Positions 28,188-36,463 of a DNA stretch of 64,000 bases are shown here, one piece after another. The notes under the pieces were generated by a model, which made no database searches, had not been told where the DNA came from, and saw nothing but the letters and a program-made list of their open reading frames with translations. A program made the position numbers and the translations under genes. How positions within the stretch are numbered: the stretch's first letter is position 1; the number at the start of each line of letters is the position of its first letter. Source of the DNA: Confluentibacter lentus (GTDB lineage Bacteria > Bacteroidota > Bacteroidia > Flavobacteriales > Flavobacteriaceae); contig NZ_NIHE01000002.1 in NCBI RefSeq assembly GCF_002806995.1, positions 590,778 through 654,777 of the forward strand, given 5' to 3'.

Positions 28188-29148
28188 GCGGATGATTTAA
28201 TCTGTCCATAATTACAGCCACTAGTATTACCAGACCTTTTATAACTTGTTGCCAAAAAGGTGATACATTTAGTAGTACCAATCCACTATTTAGAACACCA
28301 ATAATTAGAGCCCCTTGAACGGTTCCCATAATTGAGCCTCGACCTCCTGATAGCGAAGTCCCCCCAATTACTACAGCAGCAATGGAATCAAGCTCATAGC
28401 TCATGCCAGCATTTGGTTGTGCAGAATCTAAGCGTGAAGTTAATATAATACCACCAACTGCTGCTAAAATGCCCGCAATTGTGTACACCCATATTTTCAC
28501 TTTATTGATATTTATTCCCGATAAACGCGCCGCACTCTCATTACCTCCAATAGCATAAATATGTCTTCCGAATTTTGTTTTATTTGTAATTATTACAGCT
28601 AAAACAACAACTATAGCCGTGATCCAAACAGGCATAGGCATACCTAAAAACCAGCCAGTTCCTATAAAAGCAAAATTTTCTCCTAAGCCGGTAATTGGAA
28701 AACCTCCTGTCCATAACATAGTTGCTCCCCTGGCAATAGTTAACATAGCCAAAGTCGCTACAAAAGGAGGTACTTTAAATCGGGTTATCATCCAACCATT
28801 AAAAAGTCCCAAAGCCCCACCAACAACCACCCCTGCAAGTATGGCTCCAAATACCGTAAAACCAACAAAGGTGTTAATAGCAGGAATTTCTAAACCAAAT
28901 TTTAAAAGCCCTGCAGCTACAGCCCCGCTAAATGCCAACATCGACCCAACCGATAGGTCTATCCCTTTAGCAAGTATAACCAAGGTCATCCCTACCGATA
29001 TGCACACATTAATAGATATTTGCCTAGCAATGTTCCAACCATTTTCTAAAGTGAAAAACCTATCAGATAAAATGGTTAAAACAATACATAAAACCAAAAG
29101 AGCTATAATGGATTGAAATTTTACTAAAGTGGATTTTATATCAGTCAT
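28177..29148 (-). CDS. RbsC-like sugar ABC transporter permease
   Basis: This 323-residue inner-membrane permease of the ribose/xylose/autoinducer-2 class has about eight to ten hydrophobic helices. Family motifs include LAKGIDLSVGSMLAFSGAV, NGWMITRFKVPPFVATLAMLTIARGA, AIGGNESAARLSGIN and DSIAAVVIGGTSLSGGRGS. It pairs with the RbsA-like ATPase upstream and the binding protein further upstream, forming a complete importer. Such ABC sugar importers are uncommon in Bacteroidota glycan loci, which usually rely on SusCD and major facilitators. The 11-base overlap with the kinase indicates coupled translation. Confidence 0.93.
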   Translation of the reverse strand: MTDIKSTLVKFQSIIALLVLCIVLTILSDRFFTLENGWNIARQISINVCISVGMTLVILAKGIDLSVGSMLAFSGAVAAGLLKFGLEIPAINTFVGFTVFGAILAGVVVGGALGLFNGWMITRFKVPPFVATLAMLTIARGATMLWTGGFPITGLGENFAFIGTGWFLGMPMPVWITAIVVVLAVIITNKTKFGRHIYAIGGNESAARLSGININKVKIWVYTIAGILAAVGGIILTSRLDSAQPNAGMSYELDSIAAVVIGGTSLSGGRGSIMGTVQGALIIGVLNSGLVLLNVSPFWQQVIKGLVILVAVIMDRLNHPHED

Positions 29149-29179
29149 TTTTTTGTTGATCTTTTTAATTATTTTTGAG

Positions 29180-30700
29180 TTATACCACAGCAGCCTTCAT
29201 AATAGCTTCTTCATTTGCACTAGCCTGATCAAAATACCCAGTAATTCTTGTGTCGCTTAAAACTAAAATTCTATCGGAAATAGCCATAATTTCAGGGAGT
29301 TCAGATGAAACAACCACAATACCCAAACCTTTCTTGGCTAAATTGTTGATTAGGTGATAAATCTCATTTTTGGCATTTACATCTATACCTCTTGTAGGCT
29401 CGTCTAGAAATAAAACCTTAGGAGAAGTAGCAAGCCATTTGGCAAGTACAACTTTTTGCTGGTTCCCTCCACTTAAATTTTTTGATAATTGTTTTTCAGA
29501 AGGGGTTTTTATTTTTAGTGCCTCAATATATTTTTTTGACAAATCAGCTTCTAGCTTGGTACTTAGAAAACCACTTTTAACCACATTGTTTATAGATGCC
29601 ATACTAACATTTTTGCTTATTTCCATGCCCAATACTAAGCCATCCTCTTTTCGGTCTTCGGGCACTAATCCTATGCCGTTTTTTATAGCATCTCTAACCG
29701 ATTTTATTCTAACCTCCTTATTTTCAACGTAAATTTTTCCACTCATTATTTTTGAATGCAAGCCAAATAACGTTTCTAGTAATTCTGTTCTACCAGCACC
29801 CATTAATCCAAAAAGCCCAAGCACCTCACCTTTTTTTACACTAAAATTAATATCCTTAAGAAGAAAAGTGGATTTGTTAATTACTTTGGGTAAGCATATA
29901 TTTTCAATTCTAAGAACTTCATCGCCAAAATCTACACTATCTTTTTTGTATATATTTTTTATATCCCTACCAACCATTAGCCTTATAAGGTCTTCTTTAC
30001 TTGCTTCTTTAGCATTCTCTATAGTTCCCACTGTATTTCCATCTCTTAGACCAATATACCTATCGGCTATTAACCTTAATTTGTCCAACTTATGCGATAT
30101 GTAAAGAATAGAAACACCTTGTTCTTTCAAGGATGCAATGATTTTAAATAGCACCTCAATTTCAGAATCTGAAATGGCCGAAGTAGGCTCATCCATTATA
30201 ACCAGTTTAGCTTCTTCCAACAGTGCCTTAGCTATTTCAACAAGCTGTTGTTCACCCACCCTTAGCTCTGACACTAAAGTTTTAGGATTTAAATTACAGT
30301 TTAAGCGTTCTAGAAGTTCTTTTGTTTTTTTGTGCATTTTTTTAGAATCCAAAACCCCAAGTGCATTATGCAATTCCCTTCCCAAAAAAATATTATCAGC
30401 GATACTCAAATACGGAATTAAGTTTAACTCTTGATGCATTATTGCAATCCCTTTTTTCATGGCATCTTTTGGATTACTAAAGTTTACTTTCTCGCCATTT
30501 AAATATAAGTCACCCTCATAATCAGGATATACTCCAGACAAAATTTTCATTAACGTAGATTTTCCCGCACCATTTTCGCCAACTATAGCATTCACTTTAC
30601 CAGTATGGACATTTATATTTACATTATTCAGCGCGGTAATACCACCAAATTTTTTGGTTATATTTTGAGCTTCAAGAAATATCCCTGGTTTTTTTTCCAT
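29180..30700 (-). CDS. RbsA-like sugar ABC transporter ATP-binding protein
   Basis: This fused double ABC ATPase of 506 residues powers the importer. The first half has Walker A GENGAGKST, signature RVGEQQLVEIAKAL and Walker B LVIMDEPTSAI. The second half has the degenerate P-loop GLMGAGRTELL typical of RbsA, signature LSGGNQQKVVLAKWL and Walker B VLFLDEPTRGIDV. It is eight bases downstream of the DUF2291 gene. The substrate is set by the binding protein, not by this subunit. Confidence 0.95.
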   Translation of the reverse strand: MEKKPGIFLEAQNITKKFGGITALNNVNINVHTGKVNAIVGENGAGKSTLMKILSGVYPDYEGDLYLNGEKVNFSNPKDAMKKGIAIMHQELNLIPYLSIADNIFLGRELHNALGVLDSKKMHKKTKELLERLNCNLNPKTLVSELRVGEQQLVEIAKALLEEAKLVIMDEPTSAISDSEIEVLFKIIASLKEQGVSILYISHKLDKLRLIADRYIGLRDGNTVGTIENAKEASKEDLIRLMVGRDIKNIYKKDSVDFGDEVLRIENICLPKVINKSTFLLKDINFSVKKGEVLGLFGLMGAGRTELLETLFGLHSKIMSGKIYVENKEVRIKSVRDAIKNGIGLVPEDRKEDGLVLGMEISKNVSMASINNVVKSGFLSTKLEADLSKKYIEALKIKTPSEKQLSKNLSGGNQQKVVLAKWLATSPKVLFLDEPTRGIDVNAKNEIYHLINNLAKKGLGIVVVSSELPEIMAISDRILVLSDTRITGYFDQASANEEAIMKAAVV

Positions 30701-30707
30701 GTAATTT

Positions 30708-31331
30708 TTAATTATTAAATTTTACAATTAGCGGAATAACTCTTAGCTTCTGCAAATTCACACGTTTAATGTTTACCTCAACTGCACCTTTAAAATAAAG
30801 TGTATCACCCTCTTTTACTTTTTGTTTAAATGACGGCACAATGGTTTCTCTAACTATATTATTGAGCTCAACAGATATATTGTTGAAATCCATAGTATTT
30901 TGAAAATCTCCTATATCAGCAATGCCACTAGCATCTCTAATGGTATTTCCAAATATAAAATCTGTTGCTATTAGTATTTGCAACTTATCGCTATTCACAA
31001 GTGAGACAAGAACATCCTCTTCTTTAACAGACTCAACAGTTCCAATGCCCTCTATTATGAAATTATAATCACTACTAATACCAAGTTTTTTACCATAACT
31101 TGAACAATATTCGTTTACATTTTTAGATATCCCTTCTAAAAAATCTGAGGCATCAATAGCTGGAAGTGAAGAAGTTTCATTCAACATAAAATTTGCTGCT
31201 AAATCTTTTGCGCTGAAGATATTTTTGTCTTGTTTTATTTTATGCTTATCTAAAGGCTCTAAAGAAATAGAGCTATAAAGCAAAAGACCTGTCGCTATTA
31301 TAAAAACAAAATATTTCACCAATTTACTCAT
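30708..31331 (-). CDS. DUF2291 family protein
   Basis: This 207-residue protein has an N-terminal membrane anchor (YFVFIIATGLLLYSS) and the DUF2291 core ATDFIFGNTIRDASGIADIGDFQNTMDFNNISVELN. No lipobox Cys is present in the hydrophobic segment, so it is likely anchored by its helix. DUF2291 proteins are found next to RbsABC-type importers and are presumed accessory, but their role is unknown. The gene lies between the binding protein (five bases away) and the ATPase (eight bases), clearly within the operon. Confidence 0.85.
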   Translation of the reverse strand: MSKLVKYFVFIIATGLLLYSSISLEPLDKHKIKQDKNIFSAKDLAANFMLNETSSLPAIDASDFLEGISKNVNEYCSSYGKKLGISSDYNFIIEGIGTVESVKEEDVLVSLVNSDKLQILIATDFIFGNTIRDASGIADIGDFQNTMDFNNISVELNNIVRETIVPSFKQKVKEGDTLYFKGAVEVNIKRVNLQKLRVIPLIVKFNN

Positions 31332-31336
31332 ACATC

Positions 31337-32302
31337 TTATTTTTTAGAACCATAATTTCCAAACTCATTAATATTCTCTTGGGTAACCAATTCAACCTCG
31401 AGTGGCGTTTTAGCACTAAAATCATTTTTCCCGTTTATAAATTCATCCGCCAAATCTGCAGCAGTTTTGGCTATGTTTTTAGGTGATTGCATAACCGTAG
31501 CCATAATTTTCTTATCAGCTATAGCATTCATAACATCATCTGCTCCATCAAAACCAAAAACCATAACTTCTTTTTCTTTGCCAGCTGCAACGAGTGCCTG
31601 ATATGCTCCCATAGCCATAGCATCATTACCACAAAACACAGCATTAATGTCTGGATTAGATTGTAAAACTGACTCTAAGACTTCCAAAGCTTTACTTCTA
31701 TCAAAATCGGCACTTTGCTGTGCAACCATTATTAATTCTGGGAAATAATCAACCACACTATGAAACCCTTTAGAACGGTTCCATGTATTATTGTCACCTA
31801 CAAGTCCTAGAAGTTCTACGTATTTACCTTTTTTGTTTAGTTTTCGAACAAAATACTCCCCTAATTCAACACAACCAGAAAAACTATCGGAAATAACCTG
31901 TGAAGCAGGCCCATCTAGGGAATTTACTTCCCTATCCATACAAAAAGTCGGAATCCCTGCATTTTTAGCTCGCTTTACGTTAGAAACCGACCCTTCAGAA
32001 TCCGTAGGGTTAAATAAAATAGCACTGTAACCAGCAGCTATTAAATTTTCGAAATGTTCAGCTTCTTTTGAAGTGCTGTTTTGAGAATCAAAAATAGTGG
32101 CTTCATAGCCTAATTCTCTAGCGCGTCCTGCTGCCGACTCACCTAAAACAACAAACCAAGGGTTGTTTAAAGTTGAAATTACAACAGCAATTTTCTTAGG
32201 TGCATCTTCCTTTTTGTTAGCACAACTAAAAATTGTGAATACAACTACTAGTAATAATAAAATTAAATTGAGTGGTTTAATTGGTTTAGTTGGTGTTTTC
32301 AT
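31337..32302 (-). CDS. Sugar-binding lipoprotein of the ribose type (RbsB-like)
   Basis: This 321-residue periplasmic binding protein of the Peripla_BP_4 family has a lipoprotein signal (LVVVFTIFSC lipobox). The two-lobed sugar-binding fold shows VVISTLNNPWFVVLGESA, ILFNPTDSEGSVSNVKRAK, PTFCMDREVN, LGLVGDNNTWNRSKGF, AVFCGNDAMAMGAYQAL and VFGFDGADDVMNAI. It delivers a pentose or hexose to the RbsC-like permease. Lipid anchoring replaces the free periplasmic protein of enteric bacteria. D-apiose is the inferred ligand from context; D-ribose or another pentose cannot be excluded from sequence alone. Confidence 0.92.
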   Translation of the reverse strand: MKTPTKPIKPLNLILLLLVVVFTIFSCANKKEDAPKKIAVVISTLNNPWFVVLGESAAGRARELGYEATIFDSQNSTSKEAEHFENLIAAGYSAILFNPTDSEGSVSNVKRAKNAGIPTFCMDREVNSLDGPASQVISDSFSGCVELGEYFVRKLNKKGKYVELLGLVGDNNTWNRSKGFHSVVDYFPELIMVAQQSADFDRSKALEVLESVLQSNPDINAVFCGNDAMAMGAYQALVAAGKEKEVMVFGFDGADDVMNAIADKKIMATVMQSPKNIAKTAADLADEFINGKNDFSAKTPLEVELVTQENINEFGNYGSKK

Positions 32303-32313
32303 AAAATTTAATT

Positions 32314-33285
32314 TTAAATATCTAGCAAACCTTTACAGGTTTCATACAGGCCTTCCCTTGAAATTCCATAGTGATTGAAAATTTCAACTTGAGAACCCGT
32401 AACAGTATACTCATCAGGGATACCAACTATTTTAAATGGATTACTATAGCCTTTCTGGAAAAGATAAGAAGCACAAGCCTCTCCTAAACCCCCATTTACC
32501 ATGTGTTCTTCAACGGTTACGATAGGTTTGCCGTTTTCAGCAAGATCCTCCAACAGTTTTACATCGAGTGGCTTTATGGTATGCATACTTACCACAGCAG
32601 CTTTTACACCATGTTTATCTTCTAGTTTTTTTGCTGCCAACCATGCTGGATAAACGGTTTCACCAGTTGCAATTATGGTTAAATCGTTACCTTTTCTAAC
32701 TAAACGTCCTTTCCCAAATTCAAAAGATTTATTTTCTTCATCTAAAAAAGGCATTGCCTTTTTGCCAAAACGCATATAAAGCGGCTTATCATGCTTAACT
32801 GCAAGACGAACAGCTTGCTCAGTCTCAAAATTATCTGCAGGTGCAACAATCGTTATATTGTTAATGGATCTTAAGGCTGCAAAATCGTGCAAACTGTGAT
32901 GTGTAGTGCCTAAAGCGCCGTAACTTACCCCAGAACTTATTCCAACTAAAACAACAGGGTTATCTGAATAGCAAACATCATTTTTTATCTGTTCTAAAGC
33001 ACGTGCACTTAAAAAACAAGCTGGAGAAACAGCAAATGTTTTTTTACCTGCAGAAGCTAAACCAGCAGCCACTCCTACAAGATTTTGTTCCGCAATACCC
33101 ACTTCTACAATTTGACTAGGAAATTTTTGTCCAAAAGGTACTAGTTTACCAGAACCCCGAGAATCACTAGTTACTACAATAATACTACTATCGGTTTCAG
33201 CCAATTCCTGTAAAGTTTCTGAAAAAACTTCTTGATTGGCTTTTCCCATTTTCAAATCTTTCTCTTCAATTTTATCTAACTGCAT
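32314..33285 (-). CDS. Transketolase C-terminal subunit (candidate apulose-4-phosphate transketolase subunit B)
   Basis: This 323-residue protein matches the pyrimidine-binding and C-terminal domains of transketolase: VVTSDSRGSGKLVPF, VEVGIAEQNLVGVAAGLASAGKK with the thiamine-activating Glu in GIAEQN, DNPVVLVGISSGVSYGALGTTHHSLHD, then TGETVYPAWLAAK and VEEHMVNGGLGEACA. The N-terminal subunit is a separate gene two bases upstream, so the enzyme is split. Split transketolases in sugar operons include apulose-4-phosphate transketolase, which joins branched pentose catabolism to xylulose 5-phosphate. That assignment is from context. Confidence 0.88.
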   Translation of the reverse strand: MQLDKIEEKDLKMGKANQEVFSETLQELAETDSSIIVVTSDSRGSGKLVPFGQKFPSQIVEVGIAEQNLVGVAAGLASAGKKTFAVSPACFLSARALEQIKNDVCYSDNPVVLVGISSGVSYGALGTTHHSLHDFAALRSINNITIVAPADNFETEQAVRLAVKHDKPLYMRFGKKAMPFLDEENKSFEFGKGRLVRKGNDLTIIATGETVYPAWLAAKKLEDKHGVKAAVVSMHTIKPLDVKLLEDLAENGKPIVTVEEHMVNGGLGEACASYLFQKGYSNPFKIVGIPDEYTVTGSQVEIFNHYGISREGLYETCKGLLDI

Positions 33286-33287
33286 GG

Positions 33288-34112
33288 TTATAATGATGAT
33301 TCTACTTGATTTAATTCAGAAAGGGCTAATTCATATTGTTCTGGCGTAGGAACCCCATGATGCCATTTAATATTGCCCTCCATATAACTAACGCCTTTTC
33401 CTTTTATAGTATGCGCAATGATAAAGCTGGGTTTACCAACCTCTAATGGGCCAGAATTTAGGGCCTCCTCCAGAGCTTCGAGGTTATGTCCATCCACCTC
33501 CTTAACAGCCCATCCAAAAGATTCTAATTTTTGACGAACTGAATCGGTATTCATAACCTCACTATTATTACCTGTTATCTGTTGTTTATTATAATCTAAA
33601 ATGGCATATAGATTATCTAATTTGTAATGTGAAGCAGCTAAAAAAGCTTCCCAATTTGACCCCTCTGGGAGTTCTCCATCACCAAGTAAGGTAAATACCC
33701 TATGGGTTTTATTATCTAATTTGGCTGCAATAGCCTCACCCACACAAATAGGTAGGCCGTGTCCTAAAGCCCCTGTATTTTGTTCAACACCATTTACTTT
33801 TTTTGTTGGGTGACCTATGTAATGTGATTGGTATTGACAGAGGGTTTCTAAATCAGATTCTGGAAAAAACCCTCGATCTGCTAAGGTTACAAACAGCGCT
33901 TCAACACAGTGCCCTTTACTTTGAATATATCTATCTCGATTAAGATTTTTGAAATCGTTTGGATCTACATTTAGAACCCTGTTGTATAGAACATTTAAAA
34001 TATCTAGACACGATAAACTACCTCCTGTATGCCCTGCTTTTGCCTTATATATGTATTTGAGAATGTTTTTTCTCAACAATACCGATTTTAATTTTAATTC
34101 TTTATTTGTCAT
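33288..34112 (-). CDS. Transketolase N-terminal subunit (candidate apulose-4-phosphate transketolase subunit A)
   Basis: This 274-residue thiamine-diphosphate-binding half of a split transketolase has KAGHTGGSLSCLDILNVLY, SKGHCVEALFVTLADRG, GALGHGLPICVGEAIAAKL and the ThDP motif GDGELPEGSNWEAFLAASHYKLDN ending in the Asn-Asp-type metal-ligand region. HTIKGKGVSYMEG closes the domain. Stop and start of the two subunits are two bases apart, suggesting 1:1 synthesis. A housekeeping full-length transketolase would be expected elsewhere in the genome; it is not in this window. Confidence 0.88.
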   Translation of the reverse strand: MTNKELKLKSVLLRKNILKYIYKAKAGHTGGSLSCLDILNVLYNRVLNVDPNDFKNLNRDRYIQSKGHCVEALFVTLADRGFFPESDLETLCQYQSHYIGHPTKKVNGVEQNTGALGHGLPICVGEAIAAKLDNKTHRVFTLLGDGELPEGSNWEAFLAASHYKLDNLYAILDYNKQQITGNNSEVMNTDSVRQKLESFGWAVKEVDGHNLEALEEALNSGPLEVGKPSFIIAHTIKGKGVSYMEGNIKWHHGVPTPEQYELALSELNQVESSL

Positions 34113-34132
34113 TTGTTTTTCTTTAGAATATT

Positions 34133-35548
34133 TTACCCTTTGTGGTTATAAATATCCCAACCCATGTAGTTTCCTAAGGCTTCTTCAAGTATAGCTCCTG
34201 TTTTAGAAGCATTCATAACCACATGATGCTCAAATCCATTTCTGCATACATGATTCATTAGACCTTGCAGATTTCTAATCTTTGCAACAGCTCTATTACC
34301 AAAGGTTTTCAAAGGGTCGTTTGTTAATTCTCCTTCACCTATATATGCTTTAATAATGCCTTTTGGGTCATCTGTACTAATCCTACCGTAAGTAAGTGGC
34401 ATTGCTGGAGTACGACCATCTAAAGCTCCATAGGTGTTCTCTACGCCAACACTGGTTCCTAAAATGGGCGCATTGCTTATTTCAATATCTGGTAAAAAAG
34501 ATTTTGCCCAGTTTCCGCAATGGAACAACACGCATTTTTCTGGGTCGTCTGCATAGTTGTTATTCCAATCTACTAATGCGCTTGGAGAACCTGATGCTAA
34601 TTGCATAGCGTACATACTTAAGGTTCCTGTAACATCAACCTCACAAGCTGATGGTAACATGTTTTCAGACATGATACTCATAGTTGTACATACATTACAA
34701 CCAAAATTTTGTTGCAAAGAAGTCCAGCATTGAATTGCTGTAGCATCTAATTCGTATTCGTCAACATAATCATTTAAAACAACATCTAATTTTGCTATTT
34801 GAATCATAGCATCATTAGGTGTTTTTCCTTTTGGTGCGTAAGCATTTATTTTTTCTAAATGCTGTTTAACAGAGGCATCATCCTTAGTAAGTTTATTTGC
34901 TTTTCCTAAAATTTCAGATAAATCTGCTGTTACAACTGTGATGCCGTTTCTTTGCAATATTTTTTCAGAATAACGCACTGTGTTGAATGCTCCTGGTCTT
35001 GCACCAATAGCACCAATTCTAATGTTCCTCATACCTTTTACAACACGACAAACAGCTAGGAAATCTTTTAAATCTTTTTGAAAAATTGGGTCTGACGGAT
35101 GCGAAACATGTTGAGTTGTTAATGAGTATTTAATACCATACTGGTACAAATTGTTGCAAACCGATATTTTACCACACCATGAATCTCGACGGTTAACTAC
35201 GTTCATTTTAGACAACTCATCCGGATAAGCCTGTATCAAAACAGGAACATTAAGGTTGGCCAATTTTAATGTATCGGCGACACCTCTTTCATCTCCAAAG
35301 TTTGGTAAAAGCACTAAAATACCAGCTAGTTCTTCACGGTGTTTTTTGAAAAGTTCTGCACATTTTTGCGAATCTTTATAGGTTTCAACACCACCAAGTT
35401 TGGTGTCGGTGGTTTCTAACATGATAGGTTTTAGCTTTAATTTTTCAAAAACCTCTATAATTTCTGTTCGAGCCTTTTCAACCAAACTGTCTGGGAAAAA
35501 ATCGCGATTTCCTATTATTACACCTATATTTAATAATGATTTTGACAT
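34133..35548 (-). CDS. L-fucose/L-arabinose isomerase-like enzyme (candidate D-apiose isomerase)
   Basis: This 471-residue cytoplasmic protein of the L-fucose isomerase-like fold shows the N-terminal domain NIGVIIGNRDFFPDSL, the middle IRIGAIGARPGAFNTVRYSEKIL, and the C-terminal metal/substrate region with AIQCWTSLQQNFGC, PSACEVDVTGTLSMYAM, VLFHCGNWAKS and EHHVVMNASKTG. Glu in ACEVD, Asp in VDVTG and His in LFHCGN are candidate metal ligands. The fold interconverts aldoses and ketoses. As the first metabolic gene of an operon with kinase and split transketolase, it would convert D-apiose to apulose. It lies 24 bases after the repressor gene. Confidence 0.82.
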   Translation of the reverse strand: MSKSLLNIGVIIGNRDFFPDSLVEKARTEIIEVFEKLKLKPIMLETTDTKLGGVETYKDSQKCAELFKKHREELAGILVLLPNFGDERGVADTLKLANLNVPVLIQAYPDELSKMNVVNRRDSWCGKISVCNNLYQYGIKYSLTTQHVSHPSDPIFQKDLKDFLAVCRVVKGMRNIRIGAIGARPGAFNTVRYSEKILQRNGITVVTADLSEILGKANKLTKDDASVKQHLEKINAYAPKGKTPNDAMIQIAKLDVVLNDYVDEYELDATAIQCWTSLQQNFGCNVCTTMSIMSENMLPSACEVDVTGTLSMYAMQLASGSPSALVDWNNNYADDPEKCVLFHCGNWAKSFLPDIEISNAPILGTSVGVENTYGALDGRTPAMPLTYGRISTDDPKGIIKAYIGEGELTNDPLKTFGNRAVAKIRNLQGLMNHVCRNGFEHHVVMNASKTGAILEEALGNYMGWDIYNHKG

Positions 35549-35572
35549 GATATTATTTATGTTGTTTTATGT

Positions 35573-36340
35573 TTAAGCCAAAATGACTTCGATTTCATTT
35601 TCTTTAAAAACCACTTTGTCTTTTTCTTCTATCTCTGGATCTGTTATTATATAATCTATTAACGATAAAGCCCCTAGGCTTGCCAATGCATTCTTGCCAA
35701 TTTTTGTGCTATCCGCCACTAAATAAGTAATATCAGCAGCATCTATCATTGCCTTTTTTACCACTAAATCACTAATACTAGGGTAGGTTAAACCAGATTT
35801 TAGGGAAATTCCAGCCGTAGCTAAAAACAGTTTTTGAACATTAACCCCTTCAAAAAAATCGGCCGCTTTTTGTCCTGTCAACGACAATGTTGGAGGTTTG
35901 AACTCTCCTCCCGTCATAATCACCTCGATACCTGGCTCGGTCCCCAACATTAAAGCTATATTTAATGCGTTGGTAATAACCGTTAAATTTTTATAGCCAA
36001 TTAATTTTTTTGCTATTTCGGTAGTTGTACTTCCTGAATCTAAAATAATAGTATCTCCACTCTCAATGAATTCAAGGCACTTAAGAGCTATCAATTCCTT
36101 TTTATCCATGTTTTCCTGCTGCAGCAAAGAAAAGTTCCTTACATTATCTTCAATATTTTTGAGAAAAGCCCCTCCATGCTCTCTAACAATTAAACCTTGT
36201 GCTTCTAATTTTTCTAAATCTTGCCTAATTGTAACTTCAGTAACCTTAAAAATTTTAGCCAAATCAATCACTTTGGCAGAACCATCCTCTTGTATAAGCT
36301 CTATTATTTTTTCTCGCCTTTTATTGGGTAAAATTGCCAT
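35573..36340 (-). CDS. DeoR/GlpR-family transcriptional regulator
   Basis: This 255-residue repressor of the DeoR family has an N-terminal winged helix (NKRREKIIELIQEDGSAKVIDLAKIFKVTEVTIRQDL...REHGGAFL) and a C-terminal sugar-phosphate-sensing DeoRC domain (GDTIILDSGSTTTEIAKKL, VITNALNIAL, VIMTGGEFKPPTLSLTGQ). The ATG at 36340 (MAILPNKRREK) is chosen over the upstream ATG at 36394, which would add 18 hydrophobic residues and overlap the operator. It heads the catabolic operon and is divergent from GH115, so it probably represses both and itself. A phosphorylated sugar such as apulose 4-phosphate is the likely inducer. Confidence 0.92.
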   Translation of the reverse strand: MAILPNKRREKIIELIQEDGSAKVIDLAKIFKVTEVTIRQDLEKLEAQGLIVREHGGAFLKNIEDNVRNFSLLQQENMDKKELIALKCLEFIESGDTIILDSGSTTTEIAKKLIGYKNLTVITNALNIALMLGTEPGIEVIMTGGEFKPPTLSLTGQKAADFFEGVNVQKLFLATAGISLKSGLTYPSISDLVVKKAMIDAADITYLVADSTKIGKNALASLGALSLIDYIITDPEIEEKDKVVFKENEIEVILA

Positions 36341-36364
36341 ATTTTTATCTATTTTTAAAAAAAC

Positions 36365-36392
36365 AAATAAACGAAAATAAACGAAAATAACC
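36365..36392 (-). promoter_or_regulatory. Tandem operator-like repeats between the repressor and GH115 genes
   Basis: The minus strand reads GGTTATTTTCGTTTATTTTC followed by GTTTATTT: the 10-base unit TTTTCGTTTA repeated with a one-turn period. One 15-base stretch, TTTTCGTTTATTTTC, is identical to the element ahead of the exported-enzyme operon at 26505-26553. Spacing and TTCG core fit a DeoR-family operator. A TACTTTTG box (36414-36421, plus strand) could be the GH115 -7 element. Confidence 0.65.
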
Positions 36393-36463
36393 ATAAGAAA
36401 TTTATATTTTGTTTACTTTTGTACTCAGCATCATTTAATTTTATTTTCCTTAAGCTTTTTATT

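Noticed and set aside
28619-29116. 165-codon plus-strand frame opposite the RbsC-like permease
   Set aside because: It lies wholly inside a well-supported membrane protein gene and shows no family features or start signals.
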